Notes: generated by a model not told the origin, from the letters alone. Shown: positions 48,956-59,784, counted from the first letter of the stretch. The stretch is DNA of 64,000 nucleotides from Clostridia bacterium (GCA_017517865.1 JAFWYB010000070.1:48866-112865), one strand, 5' to 3'. Translations and numbers: made by a program.

Positions 48956-50647
48956 ATGAAGCTTACAGGTTCACAGATTGTTACTGAGTGCCTTATCGAG
49001 CAGGGTGTTACCGATGTTTTCGGCTATCCGGGCGGTCAGGTGCTTAATATATATGATGCCCTTTATAAGGCGGGGGACAGAATCAACCACATTCTCACCG
49101 CTCACGAGCAGGGTGCTGCCCATGCGGCTGACGGCTATGCAAGAGCAACGGGCAAGGTGGGCGTTGTTATCGCTACCTCAGGACCCGGTGCAACAAATCT
49201 TGTTACGGGTATTGCAAATGCAATGCTTGACTCTGTGGCTATGGTTGCAATCACGGGTAATGTGCCGACTCACCTTATTGGTAAGGACAGCTTTCAGGAA
49301 ATCGATATTACCGGTGTTACACTTCCCATTACAAAGCATAACTACTTTATCAAGGATATAAATGACCTTGCGCCTTGCCTTCGTGAAGCCTTTCAGCTTG
49401 CTAAGTCAGGCAGACCCGGTCCCGTGCTTGTTGATATTCCTAAGGATGTTCAGCTTGCAACAGCAGAATTCACACCCGAGGGTGTCGTGCCCCGCCTTCC
49501 CGAAAGAAAGTCGAGAGATAAAAGGTTTGACGAGGCAGTAAAGCTTATAAACGAATGCCAAAGACCATACATATACATCGGCGGCGGTGTAATGAGCCGC
49601 AATCTCGGTGATGAGATTATAGCTTTAAGCGAAAAGATTGACGGTTGTATCGGATGCACTTTTATGGGCCTTTCATCGGTGCCTGATTCCTGCAACAGAT
49701 TTTTAGGTATGCAGGGTATGCACGGCCACTATGCTTCATCTATGGCTAATAAAAAAGCCGATCTCATTATCGGCATCGGCGTACGCTTCAGCGACAGAGC
49801 TACCGGCAACACCTTAAAATATGCCGAGAGTGCAAAAATAGTTCAGCTTGACGTTGACAGAGCAGAGATAAACAAGAACATACCCGTGGACGTTGCTCTT
49901 GTGGGTGACCTTAAAGATTCTCTTTCAAGAATTCTTGAGGCGGTTGATAAAAAGGAAAGACCCGAGTGGAAGTCTGAAATTGAAGAGCTGAAAAAGGAAG
50001 AAGCTCTTATTGAAAAGACCAACCTTGAAAATGCAAAGGGACTTCATCCCAAATACATTTTCGATGTTATAAATAAGTATAAAACTGCCGAAACAGTTGT
50101 CGCTACCGATGTCGGTCAGCATCAGATGTGGGCGGCTCAGTTTACCCGATTCACTAAGAGCAGAAAGTTTATTTCCTCGGGCGGTCTCGGTACAATGGGT
50201 TACGGCCTCGGTGCTGCTATCGGCTCAGCCATAGGTACCGGTGAAAAAGCGGTGCTCGTAACAGGTGACGGCTCCTTCGGTATGAACCTCAACGAGCTTG
50301 CAACTGCGGTTACATACAATGTACCTTTGGTTATCGTGCTTCTCAACAACGGTGTTCTCGGTATGGTGCATCAGTGGCAGAATCTTTTCTTCGGTAAGAG
50401 ATATTCAAATTCCGTGCTTGACAGAAAAACCGATTTCGTGCTTCTTGCAGAAGCCTTCGGCGCAAAGGGTGAAAGAACAGATAACGTTGAGGATTTCGAA
50501 AGGCTTTTCAGCGAGGCTATGAAGTCCGAGGGTACTACCGTTATCGAGGTGCTTATCAACGAGGATGAGTTCGTTCTTCCCATGCTTCCGCCCGGCGGTT
50601 CGATAGATGATATTATCGTCAGTATTCCAAAGGAGGATAAACAATGA
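48956..50647 (+). CDS. ilvB: acetolactate synthase, large subunit
   Basis: A 563-residue thiamine-diphosphate enzyme that makes acetolactate or acetohydroxybutyrate, the first committed step of valine, leucine and isoleucine synthesis. The ThDP catalytic Glu lies in HEQGAAHAADGYARATG; the FAD-binding middle domain and the ThDP/Mg motif GDGSFGMNLNELATAVTYNVPLVIVLLNN are intact. The biosynthetic (AHAS) type is supported by the small subunit gene overlapping by ATGA. Consensus promoter upstream. Confidence 0.96.
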   Translation: MKLTGSQIVTECLIEQGVTDVFGYPGGQVLNIYDALYKAGDRINHILTAHEQGAAHAADGYARATGKVGVVIATSGPGATNLVTGIANAMLDSVAMVAITGNVPTHLIGKDSFQEIDITGVTLPITKHNYFIKDINDLAPCLREAFQLAKSGRPGPVLVDIPKDVQLATAEFTPEGVVPRLPERKSRDKRFDEAVKLINECQRPYIYIGGGVMSRNLGDEIIALSEKIDGCIGCTFMGLSSVPDSCNRFLGMQGMHGHYASSMANKKADLIIGIGVRFSDRATGNTLKYAESAKIVQLDVDRAEINKNIPVDVALVGDLKDSLSRILEAVDKKERPEWKSEIEELKKEEALIEKTNLENAKGLHPKYIFDVINKYKTAETVVATDVGQHQMWAAQFTRFTKSRKFISSGGLGTMGYGLGAAIGSAIGTGEKAVLVTGDGSFGMNLNELATAVTYNVPLVIVLLNNGVLGMVHQWQNLFFGKRYSNSVLDRKTDFVLLAEAFGAKGERTDNVEDFERLFSEAMKSEGTTVIEVLINEDEFVLPMLPPGGSIDDIIVSIPKEDKQ

Positions 50648-51147
50648 GCAGATATGTAATAGCGGTTTACGTTGATAATAAGCCGGGTGTACTGACGAGA
50701 GTTTCAAGTATGTTCACCAGACGCGGCTTCAATATTGATACGCTTACCGTTGGCGAAATTGAAAATCCCGCCTATTCGAGAATCACAATTTCTCTTTCGG
50801 GCGACGAATACACAAAAAATCAGATAGTCGTACAGCTCAATAAATTACATAACGTTCAGAAGGTCAAGGTGCTTGCTGACGAAAGTGCTATAAGACGTGA
50901 GCTTATGATAATCAAAATGAAAAACAATCCTCATAACAGAGCCGAAATTATGGCCGCTGCCGAGGTGTATAAGGGAAAAATTATAGACTACTCAGTTGAA
51001 ACAATCAGCGTTGAGGTAACGGGCGAGCCCGTTAAGATTGACGCTTTCATCGAGCTGATGAAGCCGCTCGGCATTCTTGAAATGTGCCGCACGGGTATAG
51101 TAGCTATCGAGCGTGGCTCAGAGACTATGTTTTCTCAGGAATTATGA
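50644..51147 (+). CDS. ilvN: acetolactate synthase, regulatory small subunit
   Basis: A 167-residue subunit with an N-terminal ACT domain (YVIAVYVDNKPGVLTRVSSMFTRRGFNIDTLTVG) that binds valine for feedback inhibition, and a C-terminal domain that activates the large subunit. Length is typical. Overlaps ilvB by four bases, so production is coupled to the catalytic subunit. Confidence 0.95.
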   Translation: MSRYVIAVYVDNKPGVLTRVSSMFTRRGFNIDTLTVGEIENPAYSRITISLSGDEYTKNQIVVQLNKLHNVQKVKVLADESAIRRELMIIKMKNNPHNRAEIMAAAEVYKGKIIDYSVETISVEVTGEPVKIDAFIELMKPLGILEMCRTGIVAIERGSETMFSQEL

Positions 51148-51213
51148 TTAGTGATAAGACAGGTAAAGCGCCTGTTCAATAAATAAAAAATATCTTTTAA
51201 ATAAAAGGAGTAA

Positions 51214-52236
<1,023 letters not shown>

Positions 52237-52325
52237 GTTAAATTAAAAGGGGCTGTTGTACTTTGTGCGGCAGCCCGCATTTGCTTGAATGCGGAATTCC
52301 GAATTTTACTGAAAGGACAATCACT

Positions 52326-53990
52326 ATGATAAAAGATACAATCGTTGACGGCTTTCACAATGCGCCTCACCGCAGTCTTTACCACGCATTGGGACTCACC
52401 GACGAAGAACAGCACAGACCTTTAATCGGTATTGTTTCATCATATAACGAAATCGTGCCCGGTCACATAAACCTTGACAAGATTGCCGAAGCGGTAAAGC
52501 TTGGTGTTGCAATGGCGGGAGGTACTCCCATAATGTTCCCTGCAATAACTGTTTGTGACGGTATTGCTATGGGTCACGTGGGCATGAAATACTCACTTGT
52601 AACAAGAGACCTTATCGCAGATTCAACCGAGGCTATGGTTATGGCTCACGGCTTTGACGGACTTGTTATGATTCCTAACTGCGATAAGAATGTGCCGGGT
52701 CTTCTTATGGCGGCGGCAAGACTTAATATCCCCACTGTTTTTGTTTCCGGCGGACCTATGCTTGCAGGCAGAGTCAACGGCAAAAAGACAAGCCTTTCAA
52801 GTATGTTTGAGGCAGTAGGTGCCTATAAAGCAGGCAAGATAGACGATAATCAGCTTCGCGTATGCGAAGAAAACACCTGCCCCACCTGCGGCTCCTGCTC
52901 GGGTATGTATACCGCAAACTCAATGAACTGTCTTACCGAGGTGCTCGGTATGGGCCTTAAGGGCAACGGAACAATTCCTGCCGTATATTCACAGAGAATT
53001 GAGCTTGCAAAGCACGCGGGTATGAAGATTATGGAGCTCGTTGAGAAAAATATCCGCCCGAGAGATATTATGACTCCTGCTGCAATCAGAAACGCACTTA
53101 CGGCTGATATGGCTCTCGGCTGCAGTACCAACAGTATGCTTCATCTTCCTGCAATTGCAAACGAGCTGGGCATAGAATTCAACCTTGATATGGCAAATGC
53201 GGTCAGTGAAAAGACTCCCAACCTTTGCCATCTTGCGCCTGCAGGTCCAACATATATGGAGGACCTTAACGAGGCGGGCGGTGTCTATGCCGTGCTTAAG
53301 GAGCTTACAAAGTTAGGTCTTCTCGATACCTCGGTTATGACCTGCACAGGTAAAACGATGGCTGAAAATATAGAAAATGCCGTTAACCGCGACGAAAGTG
53401 TTATCCGCACAGTGGAAAACCCCTTCTCAAAAACAGGCGGTATAGCTGTTCTCAGAGGCAATCTTGCACCTGACGGCTGTGTAGTAAAGAGAAGTGCAGT
53501 TGCTCCCGAAATGCTCGTTCACGAGGGGCCTGCAAAGGTATATGACAGCGAAGAAGAGGCAATTGCCGCAATTTACGGCGGAGAAATAGTCAAGGGTGAT
53601 GTTGTCGTTATCCGCTATGAAGGCCCCGCGGGAGGTCCCGGAATGAGAGAGATGCTTTCGCCCACATCGGCAATCGCAGGTATGGGACTAGATAAGGATG
53701 TTGCTCTTATTACCGACGGACGCTTCTCAGGTGCAACAAGAGGTGCGGCAATCGGTCACGTTTCTCCCGAGGCTGTCCGCGGCGGACTTATTGCCTATGT
53801 TAAAACGGGCGACATAATTTCAATAAATATTCCGGAATATAAGATTGAGCTTAAGGTGAGCGACGATGAAATCGCAAAGAGAAAGGCAGAGATGCCCCTT
53901 AAGGTCAAGACAGATATAAAGGGATATCTGAAAAGGTATGCCTCAATCGTATCCTCAGCAGACAAAGGTGCGGTAATCAACGAGTTTTAA
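52326..53990 (+). CDS. ilvD: dihydroxy-acid dehydratase
   Basis: A 554-residue iron-sulfur enzyme that dehydrates dihydroxy-isovalerate and dihydroxy-methylvalerate to keto acids. Start at ATG 52326 (GAAAGGACA upstream) agrees with the family N-terminus; an in-frame start at 52263 adds an implausible extension. Cluster cysteines: [32 protein letters not shown]; substrate and Mg motifs [14 protein letters not shown] and [17 protein letters not shown]. Completes ilvBNCD for valine; ilvE, ilvA and the leu genes are not in the window. Confidence 0.96.
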   Translation: MIKDTIVDGFHNAPHRSLYHALGLTDEEQHRPLIGIVSSYNEIVPGHINLDKIAEAVKLGVAMAGGTPIMFPAITVCDGIAMGHVGMKYSLVTRDLIADSTEAMVMAHGFDGLVMIPNCDKNVPGLLMAAARLNIPTVFVSGGPMLAGRVNGKKTSLSSMFEAVGAYKAGKIDDNQLRVCEENTCPTCGSCSGMYTANSMNCLTEVLGMGLKGNGTIPAVYSQRIELAKHAGMKIMELVEKNIRPRDIMTPAAIRNALTADMALGCSTNSMLHLPAIANELGIEFNLDMANAVSEKTPNLCHLAPAGPTYMEDLNEAGGVYAVLKELTKLGLLDTSVMTCTGKTMAENIENAVNRDESVIRTVENPFSKTGGIAVLRGNLAPDGCVVKRSAVAPEMLVHEGPAKVYDSEEEAIAAIYGGEIVKGDVVVIRYEGPAGGPGMREMLSPTSAIAGMGLDKDVALITDGRFSGATRGAAIGHVSPEAVRGGLIAYVKTGDIISINIPEYKIELKVSDDEIAKRKAEMPLKVKTDIKGYLKRYASIVSSADKGAVINEF

Positions 53991-54009
53991 ACTGAAAGGT
54001 GGTGACGCT

Positions 54010-55182
54010 ATGACAGTCACAGAGCTTAAAGGCAGACTTTCCACCCTTACGGTTTTACGCGGACTTCTGAAAAAAGACGAGCTTTCCGTGCTTCTCTCAC
54101 TTCTCAATGCGGAGAGCACCGATGAAAGACTCTCTTTTTACGGTGAATTTGTGAGCATTCTTGCAAAAAGCGGCGGCAGCTTCAGTACTGCGCTTAAGGT
54201 GCTTCTCACAGAGGACGAAAATCCATATATCAGGGCAGTTGCTTCAAAAAAGAGTGTTTCAGCTTCGGTTGAAGCAAATCTCAGACAGGAGCTGAAGCTT
54301 TTTACAGAGCTTTCATCACTTACTCCGGATTTTTTCCGCAGTCAGTGGCAGTACGAGGGCTATCTACCTTTGTTTGATAACGACTTTACTGATTTTGAAG
54401 CCTTCTATGAGGAAAGAATAAAGAACGTTTCTACTCTCGGCTACGGTATCTTTGCCACACATTCAATGTTCCGTGTAGAGAATAACAGAATTATACCCGT
54501 TGAGGTTGCGGACAGTATCGGTATCGACTCCTTCGTAGGCTATGAAAAGGAGCGTCAGCAGGTGCTTGAAAATACAAGAGCACTCACAGAGGGCAGGCCC
54601 GCCCAAAATGTGCTTCTCTGCGGTGATGCCGGTACGGGTAAATCTTCAACGGTAAAGGCCTGTGCAAACTATTACCGCGACAGGGGAGTACGCCTTATAG
54701 AGCTTCGCAAGGATCAGCTTTTTGCTCTTTCCTACGTAATGGGAGCAATTGCCGAAAATCCTCTGAAATTCATCATTTTTATTGACGACCTTTCCTTTAA
54801 TAAAAACGACGACTGCTTCAGTATGCTTAAGGCTGTGCTTGAGGGCTCAGCGGTATCAAGAAGCGGTAACGCGGTGATTTATGCCACAAGCAACCGCAGA
54901 CATATCGTAAAGGAAAGCTTTGCCGACCGCACGGGCACCGACGACGTGCACCGCAACGACACAATGCAGGAGCTTCTTTCCCTTTCCGACCGCTTTGGGC
55001 TTACGGTGTATTTTCAGAAGCCTAACAAGTTGCTTTATCTTGATATAGTTCACGAGCTTGCCGAAAGAAACGGCATTGATATGGAAAAATCACAGCTCGA
55101 CGTTAAGGCTGAGGCCTTTGCTCTTGCGAGGGGCAGCCGCTCACCGAGAGCTGCTGAACAATTTATAAAAAGCTTATTATAA
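54010..55182 (+). CDS. DUF815-family AAA+ ATPase
   Basis: A 390-residue protein. The N-terminal 170 residues are helical and divergent. The ATPase core has Walker A GDAGTGKSS (205-213), Walker B FIIFIDDLSF, a sensor-like IYATSNRRH, and a conserved HRNDTMQELLSLSDRFGLTVYF segment typical of the DUF815/YcjX-unrelated AAA proteins. The family is widespread but without established function. AAAGGTGGTGA ribosome binding site 19 bases after ilvD suggests co-transcription with the ilv genes, though a functional link is not evident. Confidence 0.85.
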   Translation: MTVTELKGRLSTLTVLRGLLKKDELSVLLSLLNAESTDERLSFYGEFVSILAKSGGSFSTALKVLLTEDENPYIRAVASKKSVSASVEANLRQELKLFTELSSLTPDFFRSQWQYEGYLPLFDNDFTDFEAFYEERIKNVSTLGYGIFATHSMFRVENNRIIPVEVADSIGIDSFVGYEKERQQVLENTRALTEGRPAQNVLLCGDAGTGKSSTVKACANYYRDRGVRLIELRKDQLFALSYVMGAIAENPLKFIIFIDDLSFNKNDDCFSMLKAVLEGSAVSRSGNAVIYATSNRRHIVKESFADRTGTDDVHRNDTMQELLSLSDRFGLTVYFQKPNKLLYLDIVHELAERNGIDMEKSQLDVKAEAFALARGSRSPRAAEQFIKSLL

Positions 55183-55193
55183 GGAGAATTCTT

Positions 55194-55571
55194 ATGATCG
55201 AAAAAATTTCAACAACAAAGGCACCTGCCGCTATCGGTCCCTACTGTCAGGCTATGAAGGTTAACGGTATGGTTTTCACCTCAGGTCAGTTAGGCCTTGA
55301 CCCCGCTACCGGTGACTTTGCAGGTGCAACAGTTACAGAGCAGGCAGAAATGGCACTTAAAAACCTCGGTGCAATTCTCAAAGAGGCAGGCTCAGACTAT
55401 GATAAAATCGTAAAAACAACCTGCTTCCTTGCTGATATGGCTGACTTTGCTGACTTTAATGCAGTTTACGCAAAGTATATCACCAACACCCCCGCAAGAA
55501 GCTGTGTTGCAGTAAAGACACTCCCCAAGGGCGGCCTTGTTGAGGTTGAGGCAATAGCGGTAGCTGAATAA
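55194..55571 (+). CDS. ridA: RidA family enamine/imine deaminase
   Basis: A 125-residue YjgF/YER057c/UK114-type trimeric protein that hydrolyses reactive enamines and imines such as 2-aminoacrylate released by PLP enzymes. Family motifs: GPYCQAMKVNGMVFTSGQLGLDP, KTTCFLADMADFADFNAVY, and the catalytic Arg in NTPARSCVAV, followed by EVEAIAVA. Location after ilv genes fits its known role in protecting branched-chain amino acid and PLP metabolism. AAGGAG ribosome binding site, 11 bases after the ATPase gene. Confidence 0.95.
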   Translation: MIEKISTTKAPAAIGPYCQAMKVNGMVFTSGQLGLDPATGDFAGATVTEQAEMALKNLGAILKEAGSDYDKIVKTTCFLADMADFADFNAVYAKYITNTPARSCVAVKTLPKGGLVEVEAIAVAE

Positions 55572-55597
55572 CTACTCCTTCCGGAAGAGCAAAAAGG

Positions 55598-55637
55598 CTC
55601 TCCTGAAAGGAGAGCTGTCACGAAGTGACTGAGAGGT
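55598..55637 (+). repeat. repeat R3, copy a: double hairpin with third matching arm
   Basis: GCTCTCC/GGAGAGC hairpin (55598-55616), GTCAC/GTGAC hairpin (55618-55630), then GAGAGG (55632-55637), which could pair instead with the first CTCTC. Copy b at 56275 has the same architecture with different arm sequences. Confidence 0.6.
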
Positions 55638-55705
55638 TAAGAACATTGCTTACAAATTATGCTAATTAAACACAGAAAGCGGCGAATGGAAGGAAGGCGG
55701 CATAA

Positions 55706-56212
55706 GTGTTAATCAGAAACGCAACCGTCGGTGATATATGTTCAATAGCAGAGCTTTACATCAGTAACCACAAAAGTACATACAGGGGGCTTGTCAGCGA
55801 TGAGTATTTAGATAACCTTACTGTTGACTCTGCCGTTATCAAATGGAGTGAATATCTGTCGGATAAGAAAAACAGAATATGGGTTGCTTTTGAAAATGAT
55901 ACTTTTCTTGGGTTTCTTGCTTCAATGCCGGACAGTATGTCAGAAAAGATATGGTATCTTGATTCGCTTCATATCTGTGAAGGCTCAAGAGGAAAGGGAA
56001 TCGGATCTGCACTGATAAAAACCGTGGGTCGGTACGCCCTCAAAAACGGCTATGATAAAATGAGCGTATGTGTTGTCAAGGGCAACGACAGTGCAAAGAA
56101 GCTATATATAAAGCTTGGTGCAAGACCGCTTTTAAGTTTTGAGGATAAGTTTGATAATTCACGGGTTAATTCCGAAAAACTTCTTTGGGATGATTTGGAA
56201 AGATTTATATAA
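55706..56212 (+). CDS. GNAT-family N-acetyltransferase
   Basis: A 168-residue acetyl-CoA-dependent acetyltransferase. GUG start with GGAAGGAAGG upstream and the normal family opening LIRNATVGDICSIAELY. Acetyl-CoA-binding motif A is LHICEGSRGKGIGSALIKTVGRYA (Q/RxxGxG/A as RGKGIG), and motif B is MSVCVVKGNDSAKKLYIKLGARPL. Substrate (a protein, antibiotic or small amine) unknown. Monocistronic, flanked by R3 repeats. Confidence 0.88.
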   Translation: MLIRNATVGDICSIAELYISNHKSTYRGLVSDEYLDNLTVDSAVIKWSEYLSDKKNRIWVAFENDTFLGFLASMPDSMSEKIWYLDSLHICEGSRGKGIGSALIKTVGRYALKNGYDKMSVCVVKGNDSAKKLYIKLGARPLLSFEDKFDNSRVNSEKLLWDDLERFI

Positions 56213-56220
56213 CAAAAAAA

Positions 56221-56252
56221 ACAACCGTCACTTTATTGTGGCGGTTGTTCTG
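56221..56252. terminator. bidirectional terminator between acetyltransferase gene and yebC
   Basis: ACAACCGTCAC (56221-56231) pairs with GTGGCGGTTGT (56238-56248). On the minus strand it is followed by TTTTTTTGTT, a strong tail for yebC; the plus-strand tail is weaker. Confidence 0.8.
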
Positions 56253-56274
56253 CTATAAAAACAATTTTATCTTG

Positions 56275-56318
56275 CCTTCCTCTTTGAGGAAGGTGTCATC
56301 CGTGAGGATGACGGAAGG
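56275..56318 (+). repeat. repeat R3, copy b
   Basis: CCTTCCTC/GAGGAAGG hairpin (56275-56293), GTCATC/GATGAC hairpin (56295-56312), then GGAAGG (56313-56318), an exact alternative partner for CCTTCC. Arm sequences differ from copy a but all three arms change together. Confidence 0.6.
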
Positions 56319-56378
56319 AGTGAAATGCCCGAAGGACATTCTCTTACTGCATGACTACTGACTACTCAGAGCAGTGCC

Positions 56379-57119
56379 TTACGGTAAATCATCCTCGTTT
56401 TCAAGATTATGCCATACATTCTGAACGTCGTCATTATCCTCAAGCATTTCGAGAAGTCTGCCCATCATCTTGAGGTCATCCTCGTTGGTGAGGGCTGTTT
56501 CTGTGTTGGCAATGTATTCTACCTCGGCGGATACGAACTTGTAGCCCTTAGCGTCAAGGTCGTCACGAACTGCACCGAGATCATTAGGCTCTGTACGGAT
56601 AACATAAACATCCTCTTCGTCGGTGATGAAGTCAACTGCCCCTGCTTCGAGAGCATCCTCCATAAGCTTGTCCTCGTCGATGTCCTCAGCTTCGATAGCG
56701 ATAACGCCGTAGCGGGTGAACATGAAGGAAACACAGCCCTGCTGACCGAGATTACCCTTGTTCTTGTCGAAATAGTGTCTCATTTCGCCTGCAGTACGGT
56801 TACGGTTGTCAGTGAGGGTTTCAACGATAACTGCAATGCCTGAGGGGCCGTAGCCCTCGTACATAATTGCCTCGTAGTTTGCTCCACCTGCTTCGCCTGA
56901 AGCCTTTTTGATGATTCTTTCAATGTTGTCGTTGGGTACATTGTTAGCCTTTGCCTTAGCAATAACATCCTTAAGCTTTGAGTTTGATGCGGGGTCGGGA
57001 CCGCCGTCACGGACTGCGATTGAAATTTCACGACCGATTTTGGTGAAAACCTTTGCTCTTGCACCGTCGGTCTTTTCTTTTTTTCTTTTAATGGTACTCC
57101 ATTTTGAATGGCCTGACAT
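56379..57119 (-). CDS. yebC: YebC/PmpR-family protein
   Basis: A 246-residue member of the YebC/TACO1 family, with the invariant start MSGHSKWSTIKRKKEKTDGARAK followed by FTKIGREI, and the conserved YEGYGPSGIAVIVETLTDNRNRTAGEMRHYFDKN segment. Members act as DNA-binding regulators or, as shown for some bacterial members and mitochondrial TACO1, help ribosomes translate proline-rich or stalling sequences. Full length. GAAAGGTGAAT ribosome binding site; monocistronic, with its own promoter and terminator. Confidence 0.95.
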   Translation of the reverse strand: MSGHSKWSTIKRKKEKTDGARAKVFTKIGREISIAVRDGGPDPASNSKLKDVIAKAKANNVPNDNIERIIKKASGEAGGANYEAIMYEGYGPSGIAVIVETLTDNRNRTAGEMRHYFDKNKGNLGQQGCVSFMFTRYGVIAIEAEDIDEDKLMEDALEAGAVDFITDEEDVYVIRTEPNDLGAVRDDLDAKGYKFVSAEVEYIANTETALTNEDDLKMMGRLLEMLEDNDDVQNVWHNLENEDDLP

Positions 57120-57155
57120 TTAATTCACCTTTCTTTACTTATAATCAACCTAAAT

Positions 57156-57184
57156 ACTTTATCATTTTTATTTTATTTTGTCAA
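57156..57184 (-). promoter_or_regulatory. promoter of yebC
   Basis: Minus strand TTGACA (57184-57179), 17 bases, TAAAGT (57161-57156). The -35 box overlaps the stop codon of the upstream lipoprotein gene. Confidence 0.7.
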
Positions 57185-59031
57185 GACAGAGTTAGTGTTC
57201 CTACAAATTCACCTTTGCTATATTCGCCGCTGAGATATACCCCGTCTGTAGCCTCGGCAGAGTAGGAGCCGCCTGAATATACGTCATAGCTTTCCTCGCT
57301 TTTTATCCTGTCGCTTGCAAACACCACCGTGCCGAACTGCTTGGGTGACACAAAGCCGATAAGACTGTTGCCCTTGCTGTCGGTTATAGCATTGAGCACA
57401 TCTGCTGAGCAGGAATAGGTGAAGGCAAGAACGTCAATTCCGTCGCCCGTTACACTCTGAGCCATACCCGCACTGCCTGTTGCAAGAAGGGTACCTCCGC
57501 TTACCGTATATGTGCCGCCGTAGTCGAGAGCACCATTTGCACCGTTTTCAGGGCCGAAAACAATAATTGTTCCGCCACTCTGGTTTACGTTGCCGTTGGA
57601 GTCAACTCCGTCGCCGGAGGCGTTTATGAAAACATAACCGTCAGTTACATTTATTTCACAGCTGTAGTCAGCCGCCATAGGGTTCATACCGAGGTCAGTA
57701 TCGCCTGCGGCATTGAAGCCGTCGTCTGAGGATGTGACCTTTACCGCGCCGCCGTATATATTTATGATTTTTCCTTCAACGCCCTCAAAAGAAAAGTCAA
57801 TGCCGATTTCTCCACCGCGGATATTCAGGGCTTCGTCGGCGTGAAAGCCGTCATCGTCGCTTCTGACAGAGAAGCTTCCGCCGCTGATATCAAGGTTAAC
57901 GGCGTGCAGGGCGTCGTCAGTTGAGCTTATTGTGAATGTGCCGCCGCTGACAGTGATTTTTCCGTCAGCCTTTATACCCTTGGTTGAGGGAGTATCTTCC
58001 GCACTGCTTTCGTCGGCACTTGAATCCGGGGGAGTCATACCGCCGTACATATTAAAGCCGCCGGGTCCGCTACCCATTCCGCCGGGTCCGCCACCCATTC
58101 CACCGGGTCTTCCGCCCATTCCGAATTCATCTCTGGAAGAGGAGGCAACTCCTGTTGAACCGCCGTTTGAGGTAAGGTTAAAGGTGCCGCCTGAGATGCT
58201 AATATCCACAACTGACTGAATACAGTCAAGGTCACTGCTTACAGTGATGCTTCCGCCGGATATTTCAATGCTTCCCTTGCCTTCCTCGGCTGTTTCGTTG
58301 GTGCGTATACCGTCGCCGCCGCTTGTTATATTAAGCGTACCGTCGCTTATTTCAACGCTTTTCTTGCCTCTGATACCGTCATCAACGCTTTCAATGTTGA
58401 TAATGCCGCCACGGATATCAATATCATTCTTTGAAAAAATACCCTTATTGAAGTTAGCTGTCACATTAAGTGTACCGCCGCCCTCAATCTGAAGGTCGTC
58501 TTTGGAATATATAACCGCTGTTGCGTAGTCCGCATTTTCATCTGCGGGAATCTCTCTTGCAGTATCGGAAAGATTGTTAACACTGCCTTCAGCGAGAATA
58601 AGCACCGTTTCTTTGGGCGAATTTTCAATAAAAACCGGAGCATCACTGCTGCAGTTTATATGTACACCGTTAAGTATAAGCTTGACCTTCTTATCTTCTT
58701 CGGTGATATTTACATATATTTTTCCGTCGCTGAGAGTGCCGGTAAGAGAATAGGTGCCGCTTTGTGTTATGGTAAGAATACTGTTTTGAAAGTCTGCACC
58801 GTTACCGTTTACTGTAGTGTAGATGTCGTCAAAAATAATGTAGGTATCGATTTTTTCTTTGGTCTGTGTATCGCCTTCAACCGCCTGCGCGGTTATTGAG
58901 GAAGAGGCTGTATTTGAAGAAGCAATAAGAGAGTCATTTGACTCTCTTGTGGCTTTCTGATTAGTGCATGCTGAGAATGTAAACAGCGTGCATATTGATA
59001 AAAGGACTATCGATATTGATTTCTTTGACAT
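57181..59031 (-). CDS. lipoprotein with DUF4353-like beta-helix (carbohydrate-binding-type domain)
   Basis: A 616-residue lipoprotein: lipobox FSAC (Cys22), Ser/Thr linker, then a repetitive right-handed beta-helix-like region with many rungs of the form IxxGGxLNITSxxDGI (e.g. LQIEGGGTLNVTANFNKGI, VEISDGTLNITSGGDGI, ITVSGGTFTISSTDDAL, LNIRGGEIGIDFSFEGV). A Gly/Met/Pro-rich low-complexity loop (GGRPGGMGGGPGGMGSGPGG) interrupts it around residues 300-330. This matches proteins labelled carbohydrate-binding domain-containing that commonly accompany VTC-domain, DUF4956 and CotH genes in clostridia. Final gene of the five-gene minus-strand unit. Ligand unknown. Confidence 0.78.
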   Translation of the reverse strand: MSKKSISIVLLSICTLFTFSACTNQKATRESNDSLIASSNTASSSITAQAVEGDTQTKEKIDTYIIFDDIYTTVNGNGADFQNSILTITQSGTYSLTGTLSDGKIYVNITEEDKKVKLILNGVHINCSSDAPVFIENSPKETVLILAEGSVNNLSDTAREIPADENADYATAVIYSKDDLQIEGGGTLNVTANFNKGIFSKNDIDIRGGIINIESVDDGIRGKKSVEISDGTLNITSGGDGIRTNETAEEGKGSIEISGGSITVSSDLDCIQSVVDISISGGTFNLTSNGGSTGVASSSRDEFGMGGRPGGMGGGPGGMGSGPGGFNMYGGMTPPDSSADESSAEDTPSTKGIKADGKITVSGGTFTISSTDDALHAVNLDISGGSFSVRSDDDGFHADEALNIRGGEIGIDFSFEGVEGKIINIYGGAVKVTSSDDGFNAAGDTDLGMNPMAADYSCEINVTDGYVFINASGDGVDSNGNVNQSGGTIIVFGPENGANGALDYGGTYTVSGGTLLATGSAGMAQSVTGDGIDVLAFTYSCSADVLNAITDSKGNSLIGFVSPKQFGTVVFASDRIKSEESYDVYSGGSYSAEATDGVYLSGEYSKGEFVGTLTLS

Positions 59032-59083
59032 AAAGTATCATCCCTTGTATGAATGTCTTCCGATTTTATGTCTGAAAAACTAA

Positions 59084-59764
59084 TTAAAGAATATCCTGGT
59101 CAAGTTCTGCTTTGCTGCAGATGATTTCAAGGTTGCCGTTTCTTGTGCGAAGGTCATCAATGAATGCTTTTTCCTTGCGGGGGTCCTTGAATACTATTTC
59201 GTATTTGAGTCTGAAAAGTGAGCCGAGATTTGTTGTCTTTACGTTTACGAGCTCACAGCTTGAAAGGTACTTCTTGAAGATATCGTTGAAAACGCCTGTG
59301 TAATCCAGTGATTCGGGAATAACGATTGTAAGCTTTTTCTTGCCTGAAACGTTTTTGCCGCCGAAGCCGATGATCTGATAAACGAAGGACATAGCGCAGA
59401 GAACTGCAGTGAAGATGAGCGCGAATGCTATGAAGCCCATACCTGTAGCAAGACCCGAGGCAAGTGCGATGAAGATAAAGCCTATTTCCTTTGCCGTGCC
59501 GGGAATACTTCTGAAGCGGACAAGGCTGAATGCACCTGCAACCGCAACGCCTGCACCGAGGTTACCGTTAACCATCATAATTACTATCTGAACGACTGCA
59601 GGAAGAAGAGCGAGGGTTACTACAAAGCTGTTTGTGTAACGCTTGCTTGTTTTCATATAGGTGAAAGCAATTACGAAGCCGATAGCAAGTGATGTGATAA
59701 GGCAAACGATGAATGAGCCGAATGTGATGTTGAGTGTTAAGATTGATTGAAAAATAGCTGCCAT
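59084..59764 (-). CDS. DUF4956 membrane protein
   Basis: A 226-residue protein with about four transmembrane helices in residues 10-135 and a cytosolic C-terminal domain (about 145-226: KLTIVIPESLDYTGVFNDIFKKYLSSCELVNVKTTNLGSLFRLKYEIVF). The central motif GNLGAGVAVAGAFSLVRFRSIPGTAKEIGFIF is the most conserved part of the family. It is known for its constant genetic link with VTC-domain proteins; molecular function is not established. Here it lies 20 bases after the VTC gene and 52 bases before the beta-helix lipoprotein gene. Confidence 0.85.
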   Translation of the reverse strand: MAAIFQSILTLNITFGSFIVCLITSLAIGFVIAFTYMKTSKRYTNSFVVTLALLPAVVQIVIMMVNGNLGAGVAVAGAFSLVRFRSIPGTAKEIGFIFIALASGLATGMGFIAFALIFTAVLCAMSFVYQIIGFGGKNVSGKKKLTIVIPESLDYTGVFNDIFKKYLSSCELVNVKTTNLGSLFRLKYEIVFKDPRKEKAFIDDLRTRNGNLEIICSKAELDQDIL

Positions 59765-59784
59765 TTTTTAGTCCTCCGTTTTTT

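Noticed and set aside
55572-55597. CTCCTTCCGGAAGAG imperfect palindrome after ridA as a terminator
   Set aside because: The stem is short and imperfect and followed by an A-rich, not U-rich, stretch.
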